55,847 nucleotides of DNA from Deltaproteobacteria bacterium (lineage in GTDB: Bacteria > Desulfobacterota > Desulfobulbia > Desulfobulbales > Desulfurivibrionaceae): the NCBI GenBank assembly GCA_021802775.1, contig JAJZRJ010000016.1, positions 1 through 55,847 of the forward strand. Direction: 5' to 3'. Below the pieces are notes generated by a model. That model saw only the letters and a list, made by a program, of their open reading frames with translations, was not told where the DNA came from and searched no databases. Below are positions 47,777 to 55,847 of the stretch, piece after piece. Within the stretch, counting starts at the first letter, position 1, and each line of letters opens with the position of its first letter. The position numbers and the translations under genes were made by a program.

Positions 47777-50700
47777 ATGGCAGAGACGATGACGCTTACC
47801 ATCAACGGCAGCACCATCACCGCCGCCCCGGACGACACCATCCTTTCGGCAGCGCGTAAGGCCGGTCTGTATATTCCGACCTTGTGCGAGGTCGAGGGCA
47901 AGACCTCCGAGATGCCGTGCGGGCTCTGCGTGGTGGAGGTGGAAGGGCGGGAAGAGCCGGTACGGGCCTGCGCCACCCCGGCGGTTAGCGGGCTTGCGAT
48001 CACCACCGATTCGCCGGCGCTCAAGAAGCTCCGCCAGGAACGGCTGGCCGCCCTGGCCGAGACTCATTTCGGCGACTGCAAGGCCCCCTGCAACCTGACC
48101 TGCCCCGGCCGGATCAACGTCCAGGGCTACATCGCCCACGTGGCCAAGGGCCAGTACGAAGAGGCGGTGCGGCTCATCATGGAGCGCAACCCGTTCCCCT
48201 TCTCGGTGGGCCGGGTCTGCCCGCGTTTCTGCGAAACCCGCTGCCGCCGCATCCTGGTGGACGAGCCGGTCTCGATCAACCACCTGAAGCGCTTTGTCGC
48301 CGACTGGTGCATGACCAACAAGGTCGATCTGAAGATTCCGCGCGAGGCCGCGACCGGCAAGAAGGTGGCCATCATCGGCAGCGGTCCCTCGGGCCTCACC
48401 GGCGCCTATTATCTCGCCAGGAACGGCCACGATGTCACGGTCTTCGAGGCCGCGCCCAAACTGGGCGGCATGCTGCGCTACGGGATTCCCAGGTACAAGA
48501 TTCCGGACAAGGTTCTCGACTACGAAATCAACACCATCCTGCGCATGGGCATTTCGGTGCGCTTGAGCCAGCGCTGGGGCAAGGATTTCACCCTGCAGGA
48601 ACTGAAGGATCGCGGTTTCGAGGCGATCCTCATCACGGTCGGCGCTGGCGTCGATGAACCCCTCGATATCCCCGGCGCCACGCTGCCCCAGGTGATCCCT
48701 GCCACCAAGCTGCTGCGCGACTTGAACGAGGGGCACCCCGGTAATTACGGCAAGCGGGCCGCGGTTTTCGGCGGCAACAATGTGGCCATGGAAGCGGCCC
48801 GTTCCCTGCTGCGGGCCGGGGTGGAACAGGTGACCGTTATCTACCCCCGCGCCCAGATGGAAATGGCGGCCAACCAGCGCAATATCCGGCAGGCCGAAGG
48901 GGAGGGCGTGCAGTTCCTGCTCATGGCCCAGCCGGTGCAGATTGGCGAGACGGCCGACGGCCTTGATGTCGAACTGATCCGTACCAAGCTCGGCGAGCCG
49001 GACGACAAGGGCATCCGCCTTCCGGTGGCAATTCCCGGTTCCACCATCCGTCTGCGGGTTGATACCGTCATCGCGGCGGTGGGCCAGGCAGCCTGCGCCG
49101 ACAAGTTCGCCGGCGGCGAACTCGAGGCGACCCTGGAGCTCACCTCGAAGAACAATATCAAGGCCAATCCTCGCACCTCGCTGACCAATCATCAGGGGAT
49201 CTACGCCGCGGGCGACGCCACCAGCGGTCCCCGGTCGGTGATCCAGGCGGTGGTCGGTGCCCGCCGCGCCGCGGAAAACATCCACGCCCAGCTCATCGGC
49301 TCGGCGCGCGATACCAGCGAAAGCCGCTTCAACTTCACCCGCGGCAAAGGCTTCGACGATGTCGATCTCCGCAACTTCGAGGGGATCAACGTCAAGCTGC
49401 GGGAGAAGATGCCGACCCGGCCGCCGCAGATCGCCATCCAGGACTTCGGCGAAGTGAAGCTCGGCTTTTCCGAGCAGATGGCCATCACCGAGGCCAAACG
49501 CTGCCTTTCCTGCGGCTGCACCGCCTTTGATCGCTGCGACCTGAAACGGCTGGCCATCGACCACGGCATCGACCCCAACAAGACCGGCATGGGCACCGGG
49601 CCGCTCTATGCCAAGGATTATAGCCATCCGGCCATCGTGGTCGATTTGAACAAGTGCATCTATTGCCGGCGCTGCAAGAATTCCTGCGAATACGACGCGC
49701 TTGATCTGGTGGGCGGCAACTTCGACGAAAAGGGGCGGCCGCGCTCCATCTCGCTCGCCTTCAACGAGAAATGCATCTCCTGCGGCAAGTGCGTGGATCA
49801 CTGCTCCACCGGCGCGCTCAACAAGAAGGACCAGATCGTGCCGGTCACCAACGAGGCAATCCGCGAGGTTCGCAGCACCTGCCCTTACTGCGGCGCCGGC
49901 TGCCAGGTACTGCTGCGGGTCAAGGGCAACACCATCCTCGAGGTGAGCGCCGAAGCGGATCTGGCACCCAATTACGGCGCGCTCTGCGTCAAGGGCCGCT
50001 TTGGTTTCCATTTCGTCCAGCACCGGGAGCGGTTGACCAAACCGTTGATCCGGCGCGGCGGCCAATTGGTGGAGACCTCCTGGGAAGAGGCACTCAACTA
50101 CACGGCCAAACGCTTCTTCGATATCAAGGCGATGTACGGCCCCGACGCCATTGCCGGCTTCTCCTGCGCCCGGGCCACCAACGAAGAAAACTATCTGATG
50201 CAGAAATTCATGCGCACGGCGATCGGGACGAACAACATCGATCACTGTGCGCGACTCTGACACGCTCCCACGGTGGCCAGTCTGGCCATCACCTTCGGCA
50301 GCGGCGCGATGACCAACTCCATCGCGGACATGAGTCAAACGGAACTCTTTTTGATGATCGGTTCGAACCCGGATACCAGCCATCCGACCATCGGCCTGCG
50401 GGTGCACCAGGCCGTGGACCGGGGCGCCAAGCTCATTGTGGTCGATCCGCGCAAGACCCAGCTTGCCGCGCGGGCCGATCTCTGGCTCCGCATCCAGCCG
50501 GGCACCGACGTGGCCTTCCTGAACGGCCTCATGCACATCATCCTCAAGGAAGACCTCTGGGACAAGAAGTTCGTTACGGAGCGCACCGAGGACTTTGACG
50601 AGGTGCAGCGGATGATGGAGAAGTACACCCCGGCCTGTGTCAGCGAGATCACTGGTCTCTCCGAGGAAGAACTCCACCAGTGCGCCCGGATGTATGCGGC

Positions 50701-51892
50701 CCCCGGCCGGCATGCCATCTTCCACGGCATGGGCATCACCCATTACTCGACCGGCACCGACCGGGTGAAATCCATTGCCAACCTCGCCATGCTGTGCGGC
50801 AAGGTCGGGGTGGCGGGCGGCGGCTGCAACCCGCTGCGCGGCCAGAACAACGTGCAGGGTGCCTGCGACATGGGTGCGCTCTTCAACACCCTGCCAGGCT
50901 ACGGCGGCCTCAATGACGAAGAACTCTTCGATAAATACGAGAAGCTCTGGAAGATCAAGCTCCCGCGGCGGCCCGGCAAGCCGGCCACCGAGGTGTGGGA
51001 GAACATTTTGAAGGGCGACATCCGCGGCCTCTACGTCTTCGGCGAGGACCCGGCCGTGGCCGACACCAACATCGCCCACGTGCAGGAGGCCCTCGATGAG
51101 GTGGACTTCCTGGTGGTGCAGGACATCTTCCTGACCGATACCGCCAAGATGGCGGACGTGGTACTACCGGCGGCCTGCTTTGCCGAAAAGGACGGCACCT
51201 TCGCCTCCACCGAGCGGCGGGTGCAGCGGGTGCGCAAGGCCGTGGAGCCGCCGGGCGAGGCCAAGCCGGACTGGCAGATCTTCTGCGAGTTGTCGAAGAA
51301 GATGGGCTACGACATGGAGTATGCCTCGGCCGAGGAGATTTTCGAGGAGGTACGCAAGCTGCTGCCGCAGTATGCCGGCATCACCTACAAGCGGCTCGAT
51401 GAGGTAGGGCTCCAGTGGCCGGTGCCGAGTGAGGATCATCCGGGCACGCCGGTGCTCCATACCAGGACCTTCACCCGCGGCCGCGGCCTTTTTGTGGCCG
51501 AGGATTACATCCCGCCGCGGGAGCCGGCGGACGAAGAGTATCCGATGCTCTTCACCACCGGCCGCGAGTATGCCCGCTACAACTTCAGCTCCATGACCGG
51601 CAAGACCCCGGAGATCGACGCCTTGGCGCCCGAGTGCCAGGCGGAGATCAATCCGGCCGATGCCGCGCGCTTGGGGATCAAGGAGGGCAGCCGGGTCCGC
51701 ATCACCTCGCGCCGCGGCTCGGTGGAGATCAAGGCCACCATCACCGACCGCAGCCAGGAAGGCACGGTGTTCACCACTTACAACTATGTGGATACCCCGG
51801 TCAACTTCCTTACCCTGGACGCCCTGGACCGTTTGTCCCGCACGCCGGAATACAAGCTCTGCGCGGTACGGGTCGAGGTGGTGGAAGGTTAA
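47777..51892 (+). CDS. fdhA: Selenocysteine formate dehydrogenase fused to ferredoxin and NfnB/GltD-like flavoprotein domains
   Basis: 1371 residues if the in-frame TGA 50258-50260 is read as selenocysteine 828. Domains: NuoG-like [2Fe-2S] (1-75; LCEVEGKTSEMPCGLCVVEV); GltD/NfnB-like part with CKAPCNLTCPGRIN and CPRFCETRC, FAD motif VAIIGSGPSGLTGAYY and NAD(P) motif AVFGGNNVAMEAARS (95-520); two [4Fe-4S] motifs CIYCRRCKNSC and CISCGKCVDHC; then molybdopterin FdhA with CPYCGAGCQ and HCARL-U-HAPTVA, the formate dehydrogenase active site. Predicted CO2 reductase or formate oxidiser exchanging electrons with NAD(P)H and ferredoxin, first step of the methyl branch. Domain set wider than a standard FdhA. 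A SECIS-like hairpin follows the UGA. Confidence 0.93.
50272..50290 (+). promoter_or_regulatory. SECIS element of fdhA
   Basis: GGTGGCCA (50272-50279), loop GTC and TGGCCATC (50283-50290), 11 bases after the UGA. The UGACACG start and the apical AGUCU are very like the E. coli fdhF element (apical AGGUCU). Confidence 0.85.
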
Positions 51893-51970
51893 CGTGTTTC
51901 TTCAATTGTCAGCCGCGGATCTGGGCAACCACAGGCCGGGCCGACCAAATTTTTTATAGCGGAGTTACCT

Positions 51971-54900
51971 ATGGGACAGGCAAAGGAAACGAAATCAGGG
52001 GCAGTCATGGTGGTCGGTGGCGGTGTCGCCGGCGTCCAGGCAGCGCTTGATTTGACCGAGCTTGGCTACTATGTCTATCTGGTCGAAAAGTCGGCAGCCA
52101 TCGGCGGCGCCATGGCGCAGCTCGATAAGACCTTCCCGACCAACGACTGCTCGCTCTGAATACTCGCGCCAAAATTGGTGGAGGCCGGTCGGTCTCCCAA
52201 CATCGAGATTCTGAGCAACGCCGATCTGCTGGCCCTGGATGGCAAACCGGGCAATTTCACCGCCAAGCTGCGCCTGCGGCCGCGGTACATCGATGCGGAA
52301 AAATGCACGGCCTGCGGCCTCTGCACCCGGTACTGTCCGCGCCACCTGGTGGACCAGTACAACGAGGGGTTGGCCGTGACCAGGCCGATCCACATCGACT
52401 ATCCGCAGGCAGTGCCGGCCACCTATTTCATCGATCCGAAGTCCTGCCTGCACCTGCAGCACGGCACCTGCCAGATCTGCGTGCCGGTCTGCCGCTCCAA
52501 GGCCATCGACTTTTCGCAGCAGCCGGAGGAGAAGGAACTCAAGATCGGCGCCGTGGTCATGGCCCCGGGCTTTGGCCGGATCGGCAACGACACCTTGGCC
52601 AAGTACAGCTACGGCAAGCATGCCGACGTACTCACCAGCCTGGAGTTCGAGCGGCTGCTCTGTGCTTCCGGTCCCTTCGAGGGCGAGGTCAAGTGCCTCA
52701 CCGACCACCGCCACCCGAAGAAGATCGCCTTTATCCAGTGCGTCGGCTCCCGCGATCTCGGCTGCGACAACGGCTACTGCTCGTCGGTCTGCTGCATGTA
52801 CGCCATCAAGGAGGCCCTGGTCGCCAAGGAGCATGATCCGGAGGTGGAGATCACCATCTACTACATGGACATGCGGACCCAGGGCAAGGACTTCGACGCC
52901 GCCCGCACCAAGGCCGAGGCCAAGGGCATCAGGTTCGTCCGCGCCCGGGTGGCGGATGTCATGCCGTGGCACAAGCAGCTCAAACTCACCTATTCGCTCC
53001 TCGACGGCACCCACCATTTCGAGGGCTTCGACATGGTGGTGCTCTCCGTGGGTCTCGACGCCCCGGCCGATGCCAGGCACCTGGCGAACATCGCCGGGTT
53101 TGAACTGAACAACTATGACTTCTGCCGGACCGAGACCTTTGCTCCGCTCTTGACCACCAAGCCCGGCGTCTTCGTGGCCGGCGCCTTCCAGGGGCCGAAG
53201 GACATCCCGGAGAGCGTCACCCAGTCCAGCGCTGCCGCCGGCATTGCCGCGGCCCTGATTAAAAAGGACCGCAACAAGGGCTATGTGGTCAAGTCCTACC
53301 CCAAGGAGCGGGAGCTGGCCAAGGATGAGGAAGTGCGCATCGGCGTCTTTGTCTGCCACTGCGGCATCAACATCGGCAGCGTGGTGGACGTGCCCCTGGT
53401 GGAGCAGTACACCGAAGGCATGGAGGGGGTGGTCTACCACGCCCAGAGCCTCTACTCCTGCTCCCAGGACGCCCAGGAGGTCATCAAGCAGAAGATCAAG
53501 GAGCACAACCTGAACCGCATCGTGGTGGCGGCCTGCTCGCCGCGGACCCACGAGCCGCTCTTCCAGGAAACCCTGAAGGACGCCGGGTTAAACCGTTGTC
53601 TCTTCGAGATGGTCAACATCCGCGACCAGTGCTCCTGGGTGCATGCCAACGAGCCGGCCGCCGCCACCGCCAAGTCCAAGGACCTGGTGCGGATGGGCAT
53701 TGCCAAGGCCCGCCACATCCAGCCTCTGCCGGAACAGACCGTGCCGGTCATCAACAGAGCCCTGGTCCTGGGCGGCGGCATCGCCGGCATGACCGCGGCC
53801 CTGAACCTGGCGGAGCAGGGCTTCCACACCACCATCGTCGAAAAGGGCGAGGGGCTGGGCGGCCATCTCCAGCATCTGAGCTACACCCTGCGGGGCGACA
53901 ACGTGGTGCAGCAGCTCAAGGAGGTGAGCGACCAGGTCGAGAAGCACAAGCGCATCGAGGTGATGACCAATACGGAACTCGCCGAGATAAGCGGCTTTGT
54001 CGGCAACTTCTCCTCGCGGCTGGTCATCAAGAAGGGCAAGAGCGCCAAGGAGTCCACCCTCGACCACGGCGTCATCATCATCGCCACCGGCGGCCGCGAA
54101 CACCGGCCGGAGAAGGTGCTCGGCAACGAGATCAAGTACTCGGCCAGGATCGTCACCCAGAGTGAGCTCGAAAAGCGCTTGGCCGGCAAGGCCAAGGACC
54201 GGGCGCCGGCATCCACCGTGATGATCCAGTGCGCCGGCTCCCGTGGCGACGATCTTGCCTACTGTAGCAAGGTCTGCTGCAACCATGCGGTGAAGAACGC
54301 CTTGAAGATCAAGGAGCTCGACCCGGCGGCCCAGGTGGTGGTGCTCTACCGCGACATGCGCACCTACGGCTACGCCGAGGACGCCTACCGCGAGGCGCGC
54401 GAGAAGGGCGTGGTCTTCATTCCCTACGGCATGGAGGCCAAGCCCAAGATTTCCGGCAGCGGCAAGTCCCTCAAGGTGACCTTCCACGACCCGATCCTGC
54501 GGGAGGAGGTGACCATGACGCCCGAACTGCTGGCGCTCTCCGTGGGGATCGTGCCCGAGGGCACCGAGGAGATGAGCAAACTGCTCAAAATCCCGGTGAA
54601 TCAGGACAAGTTCTACCTGGAAGCCCACGTGAAGCTGCGGCCGGTGGAGCTGCCGGTGGCTGGCGTCTATGTCTGCGGCCTGGCCCATTCGCCGAAACCG
54701 GTGGACGAGATCGTGGTCCAGGCCCAGGCCGCGGCGGCCAAGGCGGCCATCCCGCTGGTCAAGGGCTGCGTTACGGTGGAGCCCACGGTCTCCAGCGTGG
54801 ACAAGGAACTGTGCATCGGCTGCGGCCTGTGCGAATCGCTCTGTCCGTACCAGGCCATCAAGGTGGCCAAGGACGAAAGCGGCAAGCGCAAGGCCGAGAC

Positions 54901-55036
54901 CATCACCGCCTCGTGCAAGGGCTGCGGCATCTGTGCCTCGCACTGCCCGGTATTCGCCATCTCCATGGGCGGCTTTACCGATGAGCAGATCAGCGCACAG
55001 ATCAAGGCCTTTGGCGAGACGAGCGACAAGGAGTAA
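51971..55036 (+). CDS. hdrA: Selenocysteine HdrA-like electron-bifurcating flavoprotein with two FAD modules
   Basis: 1021 residues with TGA 52157-52159 read as Sec63. First module (1-440): [18 protein letters not shown] fold, the HdrA motif [14 protein letters not shown] (CSxC with Sec for Cys), [11 protein letters not shown] and [10 protein letters not shown]. Middle (about 450-590): [18 protein letters not shown] and [13 protein letters not shown]. Second module: [15 protein letters not shown], which lacks the CSxC cluster motif. C-terminus: [11 protein letters not shown] and [11 protein letters not shown], two [4Fe-4S]. HdrA flavins can bifurcate electrons between ferredoxin and heterodisulfide-type partners. 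HdrB and HdrC are absent nearby. Five bases from mvhD. Confidence 0.92.
52175..52200 (+). promoter_or_regulatory. SECIS element of hdrA
   Basis: Stem from TTGG..GGAGGCC (52175-52186) with GGTCTCCCAA (52191-52200), two bulges on the 5' arm, apical loop GGUC. It starts 15 bases after the UGA, within the usual bacterial window. Confidence 0.8.
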
Positions 55037-55040
55037 GCAT

Positions 55041-55661
55041 ATGAGCAACGCGACCTTCAACCCCAAAATCCTGGGGTTTCTCTGCAACTGGTGCTGCTAC
55101 GCGGCGGCCGACAGCGCCGGGGTTTCGCGCTATCAGTACCCGCCGAACCTGCGCACCATCCGGATCATGTGTACCGGCCGGCTCGACCCGGCCTTTGTCC
55201 TGCGCGGCTTTGCCGAAGGGGCGGCCGGCATCTTCACCGGTGGCTGACAACTCGGTGAATGCCATTACCAGGTTGGTAATTACGACGCCATGGGTGTAAA
55301 CGCCCTGATCAGGAAAGTACTCGCCGAAGTCGGCATCAAGCCGGAGCGGTTCGGGCTCCAGTGGGCCTCGGCCGCCGAGGCCCCGCGCTTCGTCAAACTC
55401 ATCACCGAGTTCACCAAGGAGGTGCAGGCATTGGGCCCGCTGGGCCACGCCGAGGGGCTAAGCCCGGAAGAGGCCAAGGCGCGGATCGCCAAGGCCCTGG
55501 CCCTGGTGAGCGACCGCAAGCTCCGCATGGGGCTGGGCACCGCCACCAAGGCAATCCGCAAGGATGCCCTCTACACCCAGGAGCAGGTCACCGCGGTGAT
55601 CGAGGAAAAGCTCGGCAAGACCATCACCAGCGGGTTGGCTGGCGGTTCCGACGCCGCGTAA
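55041..55661 (+). CDS. mvhD: Selenocysteine MvhD-like [2Fe-2S] protein
   Basis: 206 residues with TGA 55245-55247 read as Sec69. The N-terminal LGFLCNWCCYAAADSAGVSR and IRIMCTGRLDP and then FTGG-U-QLGECHYQVGNYDA match MvhD/VhuD, where Cys or Sec stands before the GxCHY motif. MvhD passes electrons between a hydrogenase or formate dehydrogenase and HdrA. After residue about 100 a helical tail follows. GGAG precedes the ATG, which lies five bases after hdrA. It closes the cluster. Confidence 0.93.
55264..55280 (+). promoter_or_regulatory. SECIS element of mvhD
   Basis: ATTACCA (55264-55270), loop GGT, TGGTAAT (55274-55280): seven perfect pairs with GGU at the tip, 16 bases after the UGA. Confidence 0.8.
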
Positions 55662-55688
55662 CTCCGGCGCATTCCAGCAACAAACCCC

Positions 55689-55727
55689 AGCGGGGTCGGG
55701 CATCAGCCCGGCTCCGCTTTTTTTCTT
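55689..55727 (+). terminator. Terminator of the Wood-Ljungdahl/Hdr cluster
   Basis: AGCGGGGTCGGGC pairs with GCCCGGCTCCGCT around an ATCA loop (one internal mismatch pair), followed by seven to eight T. The last 120 bases of the window after it hold no gene I can identify, only a small GTACCG/CGGTAC inverted repeat near the end. Confidence 0.9.
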
Positions 55728-55847
55728 ATGTGGCCATCTGTCAATACCGTTTATCAAAAGACCTTCTCTTAACTCTTAAGCACCTTGTGAAAGGTTGCCT
55801 TTTCTTATTCGCGCCTTGCTGCGCCGAGTACCGATCCGGTACCAGAA

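Noticed and set aside
50258-50260. TGA as a true stop splitting fdhA into two genes
   Set aside because: The coding frame and family similarity continue directly after it, the context is the known Sec site of formate dehydrogenases, and a SECIS-like hairpin follows. The same reasoning rejects stops at 52157 and 55245.

Overview
The window is about 55.8 kb of GC-rich bacterial chromosome with dense, housekeeping-like coding. Its gene content points to a strictly anaerobic, CO2-fixing Desulfobacterota member, most like the Desulfobulbia (an inference from content; no 16S rRNA lies here). The main grounds are a bacterial Ni-CO dehydrogenase/acetyl-CoA synthase cluster, three selenocysteine-containing redox proteins, a NifU/NifS Fe-S system and ThyX. 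There is no CRISPR array, no recognisable insertion sequence and no prophage.

Layout. 1-740: a cut-off RHH-type antitoxin tail and two small frameshifted genes (a nucleotidyltransferase and its partner), i.e. a decayed accessory module. 741-6600 (minus): valS, dgt and an ABC-F ATPase, with a hairpin-rich stretch upstream of the last. 7075-11100: a PIG-L deacetylase, then a minus-strand pair of glycogen phosphorylase and a DUF299 kinase/pyrophosphorylase. 11290-14150: pal, a Skp/OmpH chaperone and an AmpG-like transporter. 14286-17334 (minus): xseB-ispA-dxs, the isoprenoid precursor operon. 17569-21652: xerC-hslV-hslU, a double zinc-ribbon protein and a toxin-antitoxin pair. 21666-25277: cooC (minus), then namZ, bpt and a Fur-FeoA fusion. 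25293-28474: a heat-shock operon with a sigma32-like promoter (mini zinc protein, Hsp20, Lon). 28610-33743: tRNA-Leu(UAA), uvrC, nifU-nifS and thyX.

33831-55661 is the most distinctive part: a nearly complete Wood-Ljungdahl pathway on one strand. fhs makes formyl-THF; folD makes methenyl- and then methylene-THF; the MetF half of a MetF-AcsD fusion makes methyl-THF. CooS handles CO/CO2. AcsD and AcsC form the corrinoid Fe-S protein, and AcsB makes acetyl-CoA. A large selenocysteine formate dehydrogenase fused to an NfnB/GltD-like flavoprotein follows, then a selenocysteine HdrA with two flavin modules and a selenocysteine MvhD. Each of the three UGA codons is followed by a SECIS-like hairpin. 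AcsE (the methyltransferase) and HdrBC are not in the window. The CO-dehydrogenase maturation ATPase CooC lies about 17 kb upstream. A PilB-type ATPase with predicted c-di-GMP and cyclic-nucleotide sensing domains, and a 6S-like structured RNA, sit between fhs and folD.

The best candidate for something new is the fdhA-hdrA-mvhD set. It reads as a three-selenoprotein, flavin-rich formate/NAD(P)H/ferredoxin electron-transfer module wired to CODH/ACS. The MetF-AcsD fusion, with its alanine/lysine-rich tether and a possible internal start, is a second.
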